DNA of 35,374 bases. It comes from Aquitalea palustris (GTDB taxonomy: Bacteria; Pseudomonadota; Gammaproteobacteria; Burkholderiales; Chromobacteriaceae). This document shows, piece after piece, positions 16,279 through 26,304 of this stretch; position 1 is the first letter of the stretch, and every line of letters begins with the position of its first letter. The notes below the pieces were generated by a model, which searched no databases, was not told the origin of the DNA, and saw only the letters and a list, made by a program, of their open reading frames with translations. The position numbers and the translations under genes were made by a program. The DNA is taken from contig NZ_RFAR01000031.1 in assembly GCF_003693445.1 (NCBI RefSeq), positions 1 to 35,374 of the forward strand, read 5' to 3'.

Positions 16279-17199
16279 TCACCGCGCTGGCAATATTTGT
16301 CCACCGGCAGCAGGCAGTAGGGGGTTAAAAGCCGGCAGGCACTCGGCCAGGTAATCCACCAGCATGCGCACCTTGGGCGAGAGCTGTCGGTTATGCGGAT
16401 ACAGTGCCCAGATGCCCTCATCCGGCTCACGATAGGCGGTAAGCAATTCCACCAGTGCGCCGCTGTGCAGATGACGCGCCACGTAGTAATCGGGCAGCTG
16501 GACAATACCCACGCCTTGCAGCGCGGCATGGGTCAGCGCGTGGCCGCTATTGCAGCGCAGGCTGCCTTTCACCCGCAGCAGGCGGCGCTTACCGCCCTCT
16601 TGCAGATGCCAGAAATCATTGCTGCCCAGCAGGCAGTTGTGGCCATCCAGCTCGGACAGGCTGTTGGGCAGGCCGTGACGCTGCAAATAAGCCGGGGCCG
16701 CGCACACATGCTGACGGCGGCTGGCCAGCCGGCGTGCCACCAAGCTGGATTCGGCCAGATGCCCCAGGCGGATGGCCAGGTCATAGCCTTCGGCCACCAG
16801 GTCCAGCACCTGGTTAGTGAGATTGAGCTGGATGTCCAGCGCCGGGTATTGCTGCAGAAAGGCGGTGATCAGCGGCGCAATATGGCTTTCGCCATAAGCC
16901 ACCGGGGCGGTGAGCTTGAGCCGGCCCTGCGGCACCGCCTGGTGCAAGGACAAGGCGCGTTCGGCCTCGTCCAGCCCGTCCAGCAACTGGCGGCAATGTT
17001 GCAAATACAGCTGGCCGCTTTCGGTCAGTGTCAGCTGGCGGGTGGTGCGGTATAGCAGCTGCACATGCAGGCGCTGCTCCAGCCGGGTGACTTCGCGGCT
17101 GACCTGCGCCACCGACAAGTCCAGCGCCCGTGCCGCGCGGGTAAAACTGCCCAGTTCGGCCACGCTGACGAATTCGCTCACCCCTTGCCATGTCGGCAT
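16279..17199 (-). CDS. LysR-family regulator divergent from the formaldehyde-detoxification genes
   Basis: 306 aa. The N-terminal helix-turn-helix is SFTRAARALDLSVAQVSREV, followed by a QLTLTESGQLYLQ linker and the effector domain. The protein belongs to the large CrgA/AaeR-like LysR group, as judged by PQGRLKLTAPVAYGE and GYDLAIRLGHL. AGGAG precedes the ATG. The 163-base gap to the class III alcohol dehydrogenase gene contains a possible promoter and suggests regulation of that operon. Enterobacteria use the repressor FrmR instead, so this would be a different control route. A LysR gene next to these genes is known in other proteobacteria, but the ligand here is unknown. Confidence 0.88.
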   Translation of the reverse strand: MPTWQGVSEFVSVAELGSFTRAARALDLSVAQVSREVTRLEQRLHVQLLYRTTRQLTLTESGQLYLQHCRQLLDGLDEAERALSLHQAVPQGRLKLTAPVAYGESHIAPLITAFLQQYPALDIQLNLTNQVLDLVAEGYDLAIRLGHLAESSLVARRLASRRQHVCAAPAYLQRHGLPNSLSELDGHNCLLGSNDFWHLQEGGKRRLLRVKGSLRCNSGHALTHAALQGVGIVQLPDYYVARHLHSGALVELLTAYREPDEGIWALYPHNRQLSPKVRMLVDYLAECLPAFNPLLPAAGGQILPAR

Positions 17200-17233
17200 T
17201 ATTGCTCCTGAGAAAAAATCATTTACCGTTTAG

Positions 17234-18496
<1,263 letters not shown>

Positions 18497-18506
18497 GCGC
18501 CACCCT

Positions 18507-18534
18507 GCCGGGCCGCCACTGTTGCAGGCCCGGC
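18507..18534 (+). other. Intergenic hairpin between frmA and the hydrolase gene
   Basis: GCCGGGCC (18507-18514) and GGCCCGGC (18527-18534) form a perfect 8-bp stem with a 12-base loop. It is directly after the frmA stop and has no T-run, so it is more likely to stabilise the 3' end of frmA mRNA or reduce downstream expression than to stop transcription. Confidence 0.4.
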
Positions 18535-18551
18535 TGTTTCGGGAGACGGAA

Positions 18552-19391
18552 ATGAATCTGGAAAACATCAGCAGCAACCGCTGCTTTGGTGGCTGGCACA
18601 AGCAGTATCTGCACGATTCGGCGGTGCTGGCTTGCCGCATGCGTTTTGCCATCTACCTGCCGCCACAAGCGGCACAGGGCGACAAGGTGCCAGTGCTGTA
18701 CTGGCTGTCCGGCCTGACTTGCACCGACGAAAACTTCATGCAGAAAGCCGGCGCACAGCGTCTTGCCGCCGAGCTGGGCATGGCCATCGTGGCCCCGGAC
18801 ACCAGCCCGCGCGGTGAAGGCGTGGCAGACGATGCGGCCTACGATCTGGGCCAGGGCGCAGGCTTTTATCTCAACGCTACCCAGGCCCCGTGGAACCGCC
18901 ATTACCGGATGTACGACTATGTCAGCCGCGAACTGCCGGCGCTGATCGAGGCGCACTTTCCGGTAAGCCAGCGCCGCGCGATTGCCGGCCACTCCATGGG
19001 CGGCCACGGTGCGCTGATCTGCGCGCTCAAGCGGCCGCAGGACTATGCATCGGTATCGGCCTTCAGCCCGATTGCCAATCCGCTGAATGTGCCATGGGGG
19101 CAAAAAGCCTTTGCCGCCTATCTGGGCGAAGACCGTCAGCAATGGCTGGCGTGGGATGCCTGCCATTTGCTGGAGCAAGCAACACAGCTGCCGCCAATGC
19201 GGGTGGATATTGGCCTGGCTGACAATTTTCTGGCCGAGCAGCTCAAGCCGGAAGCACTGGAAAACGCAGCCCGTGCCGGCGGCCATGCGCTACAGCTGCA
19301 TCGCCATCCCGGTTATGACCACAGCTATTACTTCATTGCCAGCTTTATCGAAGAACAGCTGCGCTTTCACGCCGGGCATCTGGCCGGCTAA
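18552..19391 (+). CDS. fghA: S-formylglutathione hydrolase
   Basis: 279 aa, full length for the esterase D family. It hydrolyses S-formylglutathione to formate and glutathione in the cytoplasm, completing the glutathione-dependent formaldehyde pathway begun by the preceding gene. The nucleophile serine is in [11 protein letters not shown], the oxyanion and early motif is [13 protein letters not shown], and the rest of the triad is suggested by [10 protein letters not shown] (Asp) and [11 protein letters not shown] (His). A GGGAGA ribosome site precedes the ATG. frmB is an alternative symbol. A symmetrical terminator follows 16 bases after the stop. Confidence 0.95.
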   Translation: MNLENISSNRCFGGWHKQYLHDSAVLACRMRFAIYLPPQAAQGDKVPVLYWLSGLTCTDENFMQKAGAQRLAAELGMAIVAPDTSPRGEGVADDAAYDLGQGAGFYLNATQAPWNRHYRMYDYVSRELPALIEAHFPVSQRRAIAGHSMGGHGALICALKRPQDYASVSAFSPIANPLNVPWGQKAFAAYLGEDRQQWLAWDACHLLEQATQLPPMRVDIGLADNFLAEQLKPEALENAARAGGHALQLHRHPGYDHSYYFIASFIEEQLRFHAGHLAG

Positions 19392-19406
19392 ACCAGCGGC
19401 AGATGC

Positions 19407-19435
19407 AAAAACAGCCGGGCAACCCGGCTGTTTTG
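19407..19435. terminator. Bidirectional intrinsic terminator
   Basis: ACAGCCGGG (19411-19419) and CCCGGCTGT (19423-19431) form a 9-bp stem with a CAA loop, flanked by A-run and T-run so that it can work on both strands. It ends the formaldehyde operon on the plus strand and the guanidinobutyrase-symporter transcript on the minus strand. Confidence 0.85.
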
Positions 19436-19453
19436 CTGTCGACCAGCGCTCGG

Positions 19454-20821
19454 TCAGATACCGGCGGCCTGGCGTTGCTCCTTGCGGGTAACCAGGCTGA
19501 CCAGCACAAAGCTGAGCACGCTCACCGCCAGGCTCAGATAGATGGGCACGTTGGAGTCCAGCCCATAGCTGATCATGGCCAGAATGGCCGTGCCACAGCC
19601 CAGCACCATGCTGCTGATGGCCCCCGGCGTGGTGGCACGCGGCCAGAAAATGGCCCCCAGCAAAGGTACCAGCATACCCGCCACCAGCAGGTTGTAAGCC
19701 AGGGTCAAAGCGCTGATCACATCACTCACCAGCATGGCCAGTACCAGCACCAGCAGGCCGACCAGCAGGGTAACGATGCGGTTGGTCCACAGGCTGCAGC
19801 CATCGCGGCCGCTGAGGTCTTCGGTCAGCGTGGTGGACGCGGCCAGCAAGGCAGCACTGGCGGTAGACATCATCGCTGCCAGGGCAGCGGCAATCACCAG
19901 CCCGCGCACCCCGTCCGGCAAGCCTTCCTTCACCATGGCGGCAAAGGCATTGGCCGGCACCGCCAGATCAGGCAGCAAGACCTTGGTGGCCATGCCGATG
20001 GCGGCACAGACCAGGCCATACACAATGCAATACACCCCGGCGATGCTGCCAGCGTAGCGCGCCACGCCCTCGCTGCGTGCGGTGAACACCCGCTGCCAGA
20101 TATCCTGGCCAATCAGGATGCCGAAGAAGTAGATGACAAAGTAGGTCAGGATGGTATCGCCACCAATACTAGTGAAGCTGAAGTAGGACGCCGGCAGCTT
20201 GGCCGCCAGCTGCTCCCAGCCGCCCACACGGTACAGGCAGATGGGCAGCAGGATGAACATCAGGCCGATGGTCTTGATCAGGAACTGCACGATGTCGGTC
20301 AGCGTCAGCGACCACATGCCGCCCACGGCGGAATACAGCACCACCACGCCACCGCCAATCACCACCGCCATCCAGAACGGCAGCTCGAACAAGACCTGCA
20401 TCACCGTGGCAATGGCCAGCACCGAGGTCACGCTGATCATCACCGCATACATCAGCATCACCAGCGCACTGGTGCGACGGGCCACGGTGTTGTAGCGGCG
20501 CTCCAGCACCTGGGTGACGGTAAACACCTTCAGCTTGAGCAGCGGCTTGGCCATGAACAGGTTAAGCACCAGAATGCCGCAGCCCAGTGCAGCACAGAGC
20601 CAGAAGCCGGAAATGCCGTACACATAGCCCAGCTTGACGGTGCCCACCGTCGAGGCCCCGCCCAGCACGGTGGCGGCCATGGTGCCCATGTAAAAGCCCG
20701 GCCCCAGATTGCGGCCCGCCACCAGGTATTCTTCGCGGCTGGTGGCGCGGCGCATGCCCAGCCAGCCCAGTGCCAGCATGCCGGCGATATAAATGAACAC
20801 GACGAAAATATCGAGTCCCAT
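19454..20821 (-). CDS. Sodium:solute symporter (SSF family), likely guanidino-compound uptake
   Basis: 455 aa with about 12-13 hydrophobic helices. The N-terminus is typical of SSF transporters: SREEYLVAGRNLGPGFYMGT followed by LGGASTVGTVKLGY in helix 2, the region that holds the sodium site. AGGAGA precedes the ATG. It is 84 bases downstream of the guanidinobutyrase-type gene on the same strand. A sodium:solute symporter gene is also near gbuA in Pseudomonas aeruginosa, so import of 4-guanidinobutyrate or a related compound is a reasonable inference. Substrate specificity cannot be read directly, and other SSF substrates (proline, pantothenate, acetate) are possible. Confidence 0.9.
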   Translation of the reverse strand: MGLDIFVVFIYIAGMLALGWLGMRRATSREEYLVAGRNLGPGFYMGTMAATVLGGASTVGTVKLGYVYGISGFWLCAALGCGILVLNLFMAKPLLKLKVFTVTQVLERRYNTVARRTSALVMLMYAVMISVTSVLAIATVMQVLFELPFWMAVVIGGGVVVLYSAVGGMWSLTLTDIVQFLIKTIGLMFILLPICLYRVGGWEQLAAKLPASYFSFTSIGGDTILTYFVIYFFGILIGQDIWQRVFTARSEGVARYAGSIAGVYCIVYGLVCAAIGMATKVLLPDLAVPANAFAAMVKEGLPDGVRGLVIAAALAAMMSTASAALLAASTTLTEDLSGRDGCSLWTNRIVTLLVGLLVLVLAMLVSDVISALTLAYNLLVAGMLVPLLGAIFWPRATTPGAISSMVLGCGTAILAMISYGLDSNVPIYLSLAVSVLSFVLVSLVTRKEQRQAAGI

Positions 20822-20905
20822 GGTTTTCTCCTAAGTGTGCCTTTGTTGGCAATTGGCTATGAACGGATTGTCATGGGCCGCTCTGTGGCGGCCTGGATGG
20901 CGTGC

Positions 20906-21862
20906 TCAGCGGCGGATGGTCACACCCGGTAGCACACACAGCATTTCGAACAAGAGATTGGCCCCCAGCAGCGCGGTATTGCCGGTGGTGTCATAGGGTG
21001 GCGACACCTCCACCAGATCACCGCCCACCAGGTCCAGCCCCTGACAGCCGCGCACGATTTCCAGCGCCTGCACCGATGTCAGGCCGGCCACTTCCGGCGT
21101 ACCGGTACCGGGCGCGAACGCCGGGTCGATGCCATCGATATCAAAGCTCAGGTAGACCGGGCCTGCGCCCAGCTGCTGGCGTACTTCCTGCATCAGCCCC
21201 TGCAGCGAGCGGTTCCAGCACTCTTCGGCCGGCACCACGCGAAAGCCCTGGCGGCGTGCCCAGTCGAAATCCTCGGCGGCATAGCCGCTGCCACGCAGGC
21301 CGATCTGCACCACGCGGCCCTGTGCCAGCAAGCCTTCTTCCTGCGCCCGGCGGAAAGTGGTGCCGTGGGCGATCTTTTCGCCAAACATTTCATCGTTGAT
21401 GTCGGCATGGGCATCGACATGGATCAGCCCCACCGGGCCGTGCTTGGCGGCGATGGCGCGCAGGATGGGCAGGGTGACGGTGTGGTCGCCGCCCAGCCCC
21501 AGCGGGATCACGTCGTGCTGCAGCAGCTCGCGGTAGCCCGCCTCAATGCGCGCCACGCTGTCCAGCAGGTTGTAGGGATTGGTGGCGATATCGCCGATGT
21601 CGGCCACTTGCAGGGTGTCGAAGGGGGCGGCACCCGTGCCCATGTTGTAAGGGCGCAGCAGGACCGATTCATTGCGGATTTCACGCGGACCAAAACGGGT
21701 GCCGCTGCGGTTGGAGGTCCCGATATCCAGCGGCAGGCCGACAAACACGGCATCCAGGCCGGCGGCGGTTTCCACCTTGGGCAGGCGCATCATGGTGGCG
21801 ATGCCGCCAAAGCGCGGCATGGCATTGCCGCCCAGCGGCTGATTGCGTTCAGCGATAGACAT
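20906..21862 (-). CDS. gbuA: Ureohydrolase of the agmatinase family, probable guanidinobutyrase
   Basis: 318 aa. The binuclear manganese ligands are all present: GLGGDHTVT (His), VDAHADIND (Asp, His, Asp) and SFDIDGIDP (two Asp). The start (QPLGGNAMPRFGGIATMMRL) and end (EVSPPYDTTGNTALLGANLL) are those I recall for Pseudomonas GbuA, which cleaves 4-guanidinobutyrate to 4-aminobutyrate and urea. Agmatinase (SpeB) or guanidinopropionase remain possible, since close relatives differ by few residues. AGGAG precedes the ATG. It is the first gene of an operon with the SSF transporter and is divergent from a LysR gene, as in the gbuA-gbuR locus. Confidence 0.88.
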   Translation of the reverse strand: MSIAERNQPLGGNAMPRFGGIATMMRLPKVETAAGLDAVFVGLPLDIGTSNRSGTRFGPREIRNESVLLRPYNMGTGAAPFDTLQVADIGDIATNPYNLLDSVARIEAGYRELLQHDVIPLGLGGDHTVTLPILRAIAAKHGPVGLIHVDAHADINDEMFGEKIAHGTTFRRAQEEGLLAQGRVVQIGLRGSGYAAEDFDWARRQGFRVVPAEECWNRSLQGLMQEVRQQLGAGPVYLSFDIDGIDPAFAPGTGTPEVAGLTSVQALEIVRGCQGLDLVGGDLVEVSPPYDTTGNTALLGANLLFEMLCVLPGVTIRR

Positions 21863-22008
21863 GCAGACTCCTGAAACTGAGGTTGAACGAGGGCTCAGTC
21901 TATTCAGGCGGCAACTTGGGAAAAATCACCGTATTCCACTGTTTACATTGATAAATCTGAATGTGTGTAATGACCGGCCTGACCCACCGCCATCACCGGG
22001 AACAAACC

Positions 22009-22917
22009 ATGCTCAATACCCTGTCCAGCCTTGATTTACGCCTTATCAGGGTTTTTCGCGCCGTCGTCGATGCCGGCGGCATTTCAGCGGCGCAATCCAC
22101 CCTGAATGTCAGCCAGTCCACCATCAGCAACCAGCTGGCCGCACTGGAAACCCGGCTGGGCTACCGCCTGTGCGAACGTGGCCGCGCCGGCTTTGCCCTT
22201 ACCGCCAAAGGCAGCCAGCTACTCCACGCCAGCCGCCAGTTACTGGATGCCGCCGAGGCTTTCTGCGTGGAGGCGCGGCAGCTGGAACGCAAGCTGGTGG
22301 GACAATTAAGGATTGGCGTGGTCGGGCATACCACCATGCGGGCGCATGCGCGGCTATCGGAAACCATACGGCGCTTTCGCCAACGCGAAGAGGCGGTGGA
22401 ACTGGTGCTGTCCATGCTGGCGCCCGGCACGCTGGAAGAAGCGCTGATCAATGGGGAAATCCATCTGGGCATCGGCTATTTCTGGCACCGCTCTCCCAGC
22501 CTGCAATACCTGCCGCTGTTCACCGAACACCAGGTCGCCTATTGCAGCCAGGAACACCCGCTATTCCGGCAGGCGGGCAATATTATGGTGGAGGAAGTCG
22601 CGCGCCACGACTGGGCCTGGCGCAGCTACCCGCTGCCAGACATCCCCTTGCCAGTGGAAAACTGGCGCATCACCGCGCGCGCCGACAATATGGAGGCAAT
22701 CGCCGTGCTGATTCTCTCCGGCCATCATCTGGGCTTTCTGCCCGAGCACTTCGCCCGCCCCATGGTGGAGCAGGGCCTGCTGCGGGCGCTCAACCCGGCA
22801 CAGCTGTGCTATCACCCCACCTTTCACATGGTGACGCGACAAAACTCACGCCAGAGCGAGGTAGTGAGCGCTTTCATGCAGGATTTGCTGGCGGCACACC
22901 AGTTACCACCAGCCTGA
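22009..22917 (+). CDS. LysR-family regulator of the guanidinobutyrase operon (GbuR-like)
   Basis: 302 aa. The helix-turn-helix is GISAAQSTLNVSQSTISNQL, followed by the linker FALTAKGSQLLHA and the effector domain. The start at 22009 gives the normal LysR N-terminus (LSSLDLRLIRVFRAVVDAGG); in-frame ATGs at 21961 and 21970 would add an atypical tail. It is divergent from gbuA across 146 bases that contain TTACA (21943-21947) and TGTAA (21966-21970) as a loose inverted repeat. By analogy with GbuR it would activate the operon in response to 4-guanidinobutyrate. It is convergent with pdxH, only 6 bases apart, with no terminator in between. Confidence 0.87.
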   Translation: MLNTLSSLDLRLIRVFRAVVDAGGISAAQSTLNVSQSTISNQLAALETRLGYRLCERGRAGFALTAKGSQLLHASRQLLDAAEAFCVEARQLERKLVGQLRIGVVGHTTMRAHARLSETIRRFRQREEAVELVLSMLAPGTLEEALINGEIHLGIGYFWHRSPSLQYLPLFTEHQVAYCSQEHPLFRQAGNIMVEEVARHDWAWRSYPLPDIPLPVENWRITARADNMEAIAVLILSGHHLGFLPEHFARPMVEQGLLRALNPAQLCYHPTFHMVTRQNSRQSEVVSAFMQDLLAAHQLPPA

Positions 22918-22923
22918 GCCGAC

Positions 22924-23565
22924 TCAGGGAGCCAGTCGCAGCCGCTGCCAGCCAGCATCGGCCTGCAGCAGATAGACCACCCGGTCGTGCAGGCGGCTGG
23001 GGCGGCCCTGCCAGAACTCGATGCGGTCGGGGATCACCGCATAGCCCCCCCAGTGCGGCGGACGCGGCACACTGAGCGGATGCTTGACGCCAAACATGGC
23101 GGCGCGGCTGATCAGCACATTCTTGGAGCTGATCTCGGTGCTCTGCTCGCTGGCCCAGGCCCCCAGCCGGCTGGTATAGGGGCGGCTGGCGAAGTAGGCA
23201 TCGGACACCTCTGGCGCCACCTGCTCCACCCGGCCCTCGATGCGTACCTGGCGTTCCAGCTCCGGCCAGAAAAAGGTGATGGAAACATAGGGATTGGCCG
23301 CCAGCTGCCGGCCCTTGCGGCTGAGATAATTGCTGTAGAACACCAGCTGGCCGTTTTCCACGCCCTTGAGCAGCACGATGCGTGCCGTGGGGCGGCCATC
23401 TTCGCCCACCGTGGCCACATTCATCGCCGTCGGCTCGTGTACCTGGGCGGTCATCGCCTCGTTCAGCCATAGTTCGAACTGCGCCACGGCATCCGGCAGG
23501 CAATCTTCCGGTGACAATTCCTTTTTCGAATAATCCTGGCGGATATCGGCAAGATTCAGCGACAT
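22924..23565 (-). CDS. pdxH: Pyridoxamine/pyridoxine 5'-phosphate oxidase
   Basis: 213 aa, the typical length. It is an FMN enzyme forming pyridoxal 5'-phosphate from pyridoxine or pyridoxamine 5'-phosphate in the cytoplasm. FMN and substrate motifs are [19 protein letters not shown] and [11 protein letters not shown]. The C-terminal signature includes [13 protein letters not shown] and the conserved end RLAP. AGGAGA precedes the ATG. It is divergent from hemA, with 193 bases between them. PLP is also the cofactor of DsdA in this window, although no regulatory link is visible. The identification is secure. Confidence 0.96.
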   Translation of the reverse strand: MSLNLADIRQDYSKKELSPEDCLPDAVAQFELWLNEAMTAQVHEPTAMNVATVGEDGRPTARIVLLKGVENGQLVFYSNYLSRKGRQLAANPYVSITFFWPELERQVRIEGRVEQVAPEVSDAYFASRPYTSRLGAWASEQSTEISSKNVLISRAAMFGVKHPLSVPRPPHWGGYAVIPDRIEFWQGRPSRLHDRVVYLLQADAGWQRLRLAP

Positions 23566-23642
23566 GCGGTTCTCCTGATTCGGTCAGACGCCATGGTAAG
23601 TCAGAAGCCGGCAGCCGGGGTAGATCAAGCACGGCGGCAACA

Positions 23643-23667
23643 GCACTCATCGGAAAAAGTGCCGATG
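23643..23667. other. Interleaved inverted repeats (pseudoknot-like) between pdxH and hemA
   Basis: GCACT (23643-23647) is complementary to AGTGC (23658-23662), and CATCG (23648-23652) to CGATG (23663-23667). The order A-B-A'-B' would give a small H-type pseudoknot in RNA, or two alternative hairpins. It lies 78 bases upstream of pdxH, where it could be in that gene's leader, and upstream of the likely hemA promoter. Function unknown. Confidence 0.3.
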
Positions 23668-23722
23668 AATCAATCTGCTGGCGAAAAACCCCGTAGTTAG
23701 GGACGTTAGCTGTAACTTAGGC

Positions 23723-23728
23723 TAGAAT
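23723..23728 (+). promoter_or_regulatory. Possible -10 element of hemA-prfA
   Basis: TAGAAT matches the sigma-70 -10 consensus in five of six positions and lies 30 bases before the hemA ATG, giving a short leader of about 25 bases. No good -35 is seen at the expected distance, so this is tentative. Confidence 0.35.
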
Positions 23729-23758
23729 ACTGCATTTCCTCTGCGGCCTTTTCCGCTC

Positions 23759-25012
23759 ATGCATCTGGTTGCCTTTGGCCTGAATCATCACACCGCCCCG
23801 CTGTCGGTACGCGAGAAGCTAGCCTTCCCGGCCGAGGTATTGCCCAACGCGCTGGAAAGCCTGGTGGGTTCGCACGCGGCGCGCGAGGCGGCCATCGTTT
23901 CCACCTGCAACCGCACGGAAATCTACTGCAACAGCAACAATCCCGAGCAGGCACTGCAGTGGCTGTCGCAATACCACGGCCTGCCGGTGGAAGAGCTACG
24001 CCCCTATCTGTACCAGCTGGATGCCAGCAGCGCCGCCCGCCATGCCTTCCGTGTGGCCTCGGGCCTGGATTCCATGGTGCTGGGGGAAACCCAGATCCTC
24101 GGTCAGCTGAAGGACGCCGTACGCGCCGCCGAAAATGTCGGCACGCTGGGCTCCTTGCTCAACGGCCTGTTCCAGCGCACCTTTGCCGTGGCCAAGGAAG
24201 TGCGCAGCAGCACGGCGGTGGGTTCCAGCTCGGTATCCATGTCCGCCGCTGCGGTAAAGCTGGCCGAACAGATTTTCCCCACCATCGGTGAACTGAACAT
24301 CCTGTTCATCGGCGCGGGCGAGATGATCGAACTGGTGGCCACCCACTTTGCCGCACGCGAGCCTTCCTGTATCACCATTGCCAACCGTACGCTGGAGCGT
24401 GGCCAGAAGCTGGCCGAGCAGTTTGGCGGTAATGCCATCACCCTGTCCGAGCTGCCCGATGTGCTGCACCGCTACGATGTAGTGGTCACCTCCACTGCCA
24501 GCCAGCTGCCCATCGTCGGCAAGGGCCTGGTGGAGCGCGCCATCAAGGCCCGCCGCCATCGCCCCATCTTCATGCTGGATCTGGCCGTGCCGCGCGATAT
24601 CGAAATCGAAGTCGGCAAGCTCAACGACGTCTACCTGTACACGGTGGACGATATTGCCAGCATCGTGGAAGTGGGCAAGGAAGCCCGCCAGAGCGCGGCG
24701 GAAGAGGCCGAGTCCATCATTCAGGCCCGTGTGGCCGAATTCAACGACTGGCTGAAAAAGCGCGAAACCGTACCGCTGATCCGCGCCCTGCGCGACGAAG
24801 CCGACCGTACCCGCCGCCATGCGCTGGAGGCCGCGCTCAAGCAGCTGGCCAAGGGCACGCCGCCGGAAAAGGTGCTGGAAAGCCTGTCGCAGCAACTCAC
24901 CAACAAACTGATGCACCCCCCTACCCAGGCGCTGTCCTCCGGTAGCGGCGCGGAGCATGCGGCCGTGGTGGAAACCATCGCCCGCCTGTACCACTTACAC
25001 CCGGAGTCGTAA
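23759..25012 (+). CDS. hemA: Glutamyl-tRNA reductase
   Basis: 417 aa, the usual length. It catalyses the first committed step of C5-pathway tetrapyrrole synthesis: NADPH-dependent reduction of glutamyl-tRNA(Glu) to glutamate-1-semialdehyde. The start is typical ([20 protein letters not shown]). The catalytic cysteine is in [11 protein letters not shown], and other motifs are [15 protein letters not shown], the NADPH-binding [12 protein letters not shown] and [16 protein letters not shown]-terminal dimerisation helix bundle follows. Its stop overlaps the start of prfA (TAATG), indicating coupling, a gene order common in gamma- and betaproteobacteria. The ribosome site before the ATG is weak. 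Confidence 0.97.
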   Translation: MHLVAFGLNHHTAPLSVREKLAFPAEVLPNALESLVGSHAAREAAIVSTCNRTEIYCNSNNPEQALQWLSQYHGLPVEELRPYLYQLDASSAARHAFRVASGLDSMVLGETQILGQLKDAVRAAENVGTLGSLLNGLFQRTFAVAKEVRSSTAVGSSSVSMSAAAVKLAEQIFPTIGELNILFIGAGEMIELVATHFAAREPSCITIANRTLERGQKLAEQFGGNAITLSELPDVLHRYDVVVTSTASQLPIVGKGLVERAIKARRHRPIFMLDLAVPRDIEIEVGKLNDVYLYTVDDIASIVEVGKEARQSAAEEAESIIQARVAEFNDWLKKRETVPLIRALRDEADRTRRHALEAALKQLAKGTPPEKVLESLSQQLTNKLMHPPTQALSSGSGAEHAAVVETIARLYHLHPES

Positions 25013-26088
25013 TGAAACCGTCGATTGCGACAAAACTGTCGCAGTTGGCCGATCGCCTGGAAGAGGTCACCCACCTCCTGGCCAGCGAATCGGCGACTGC
25101 CGATATGGATCAGTTCCGCAAGCTGACCCGTGAACACGCCGAACTCACCCCGGTAGTGGAAACCTTCCAGCAATACCAGCAGTGCGAAACCGATATCGCC
25201 ACCGCCGGCGACATGCTGTCCGATCCGGACATGAAGGAATTCGCCCAGCTGGAAATCGATGAAGGCCGGGAAAAAATGGCCGCGCTGGAGCTGGAGCTGC
25301 AAAAGCTGCTGCTGCCCAAGGACCCCAACGACGAAAAGAACATCTTCCTGGAAATCCGTGCCGGCACCGGCGGTGACGAGGCAGCACTGTTCGCGGCCGA
25401 CCTGCTGCGCATGTACACCCGCTTTGCCGAACGCAACCGCTGGCAGGTGGAAATCGTCTCCGCCAGTGAGTCCGACCTGGGCGGCTACAAGGAAGCCATC
25501 GTCCGCATCATCGGTTTCGGTGCCTACTCCAAGCTCAAGTTCGAATCCGGCGGCCACCGCGTCCAGCGCGTGCCGGCTACCGAAACCCAGGGCCGCATCC
25601 ACACCTCGGCCTGCACCGTGGCCGTGATGGCCGAAGCCGACGAACTGGTGGATGTGGTGCTGAACCCGGCCGATCTGCGCATCGATACCTATCGTGCCAG
25701 TGGCGCGGGCGGCCAGCACATCAACAAGACCGACTCCGCCGTGCGCATTACCCACCTGCCCACCGGCATCGTGGCGGAATGTCAGGATGGCCGTTCCCAG
25801 CACGCCAACAAGGCCAGCGCCATGCAGGTGCTGGCGGCACGCATCAACGACATCCAGCGCCGCGAACAGCAACAGAAGGAAGCGGCCGAGCGCAAGAGCC
25901 TGATCGGCTCCGGCGACCGCTCCGAGCGCATCCGCACCTATAACTATCCGCAAGGCCGCATTACCGACCATCGCATCAATCTGACGCTGTACAAGCTGGA
26001 TTACGTGATGGATGGCGATCTGGTCGAGCTGACCGACGCGCTGATCACCGAGCAGCAAGCCGAACTGCTGGCCGCACTGGGCGACTGA
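25012..26088 (+). CDS. prfA: Peptide chain release factor 1
   Basis: 358 aa, full length. RF1 recognises UAA and UAG stop codons and triggers peptide release on the ribosome. The codon-recognition PxT motif is present as PAT in [15 protein letters not shown], and the catalytic GGQ in [17 protein letters not shown]. The N-terminal coiled coil and the segment [18 protein letters not shown] are typical. It starts within the hemA stop codon. In many proteobacteria the RF methyltransferase gene prmC follows directly, but here it does not: the next 497 bases hold hairpins and a terminator instead. Confidence 0.98.
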   Translation: MKPSIATKLSQLADRLEEVTHLLASESATADMDQFRKLTREHAELTPVVETFQQYQQCETDIATAGDMLSDPDMKEFAQLEIDEGREKMAALELELQKLLLPKDPNDEKNIFLEIRAGTGGDEAALFAADLLRMYTRFAERNRWQVEIVSASESDLGGYKEAIVRIIGFGAYSKLKFESGGHRVQRVPATETQGRIHTSACTVAVMAEADELVDVVLNPADLRIDTYRASGAGGQHINKTDSAVRITHLPTGIVAECQDGRSQHANKASAMQVLAARINDIQRREQQQKEAAERKSLIGSGDRSERIRTYNYPQGRITDHRINLTLYKLDYVMDGDLVELTDALITEQQAELLAALGD

Positions 26089-26103
26089 TCGACACTGCGC
26101 GGT

Positions 26104-26132
26104 TTGCCCCGCAGCGGACATCGTTGTACACT
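26104..26132 (+). promoter_or_regulatory. Candidate promoter for the RNA downstream of prfA
   Basis: TTGCCC (26104-26109) and TACACT (26127-26132) are separated by exactly 17 bases, each matching four of six sigma-70 consensus positions. The predicted start, near 26139, coincides with the 5' edge of the folded element that follows. Confidence 0.4.
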
Positions 26133-26138
26133 CTGACC

Positions 26139-26230
26139 CCGAAAAAGCAGCCCTTGTCCGCAAGGGGGCCGGTTCATCCGGTCCTGCGGCTTTTTCTCCG
26201 AATCTTCAGGCCACGCAAGTGGCCTTTTTT
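26139..26230 (+). ncRNA. Candidate ~90-nt structured RNA after prfA (three-way junction plus terminator)
   Basis: GAAAAAGC (26141-26148) pairs with GCTTTTTC (26189-26196) as an 8-bp closing helix. It encloses two hairpins: CCCTTG/CAAGGG (26151-26156, 26161-26166) with a TCCG loop, and CCGG/CCGG (26169-26172, 26178-26181) with a TTCAT loop, extendable by GG/CC. A single-stranded stretch with TCTCC then leads to an intrinsic terminator. A promoter-like sequence sits just upstream. It could be an independent small RNA, or only an elaborate double terminator and 3' UTR of the hemA-prfA mRNA. I do not recognise it as a known RNA family. Confidence 0.45.
26209..26230 (+). terminator. Intrinsic terminator after prfA / candidate RNA
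   Basis: GGCCAC (26209-26214) and GTGGCC (26219-26224) form a perfect stem with a GCAA tetraloop, followed directly by six T. Confidence 0.92.
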
Positions 26231-26267
26231 CTTGCCTGTTTGCCAGACAGACCACCGCAAACGGATA

Positions 26268-26304
26268 AAAAAATCGGCCAGGTCCCAGAGGTAAGACCCG
26301 GCCG
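26268..26304 (-). terminator. Minus-strand intrinsic terminator without an assigned gene
   Basis: Read on the minus strand, CGGCC and GGTC (26295-26304) pair with GACC and GGCCG (26275-26284), with one mismatch and a 10-base loop, then A and a run of seven T (26267-26274). It faces the plus-strand terminator at 26209-26230. Confidence 0.8.

Noticed and set aside
19403-20932. 509-codon plus-strand frame opposite the SSF transporter
   Set aside because: His/Gln-rich shadow; the transporter on the other strand has clear family motifs and a ribosome site.
20906-21862. Calling the ureohydrolase speB (agmatinase)
   Set aside because: N- and C-terminal sequences and the SSF/LysR neighbours fit guanidinobutyrase better; the two cannot be separated with certainty from sequence alone.
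24721-26163. 480-codon minus-strand frame opposite hemA and prfA
   Set aside because: Antisense to two housekeeping genes whose catalytic motifs are certain; no recognisable domain.
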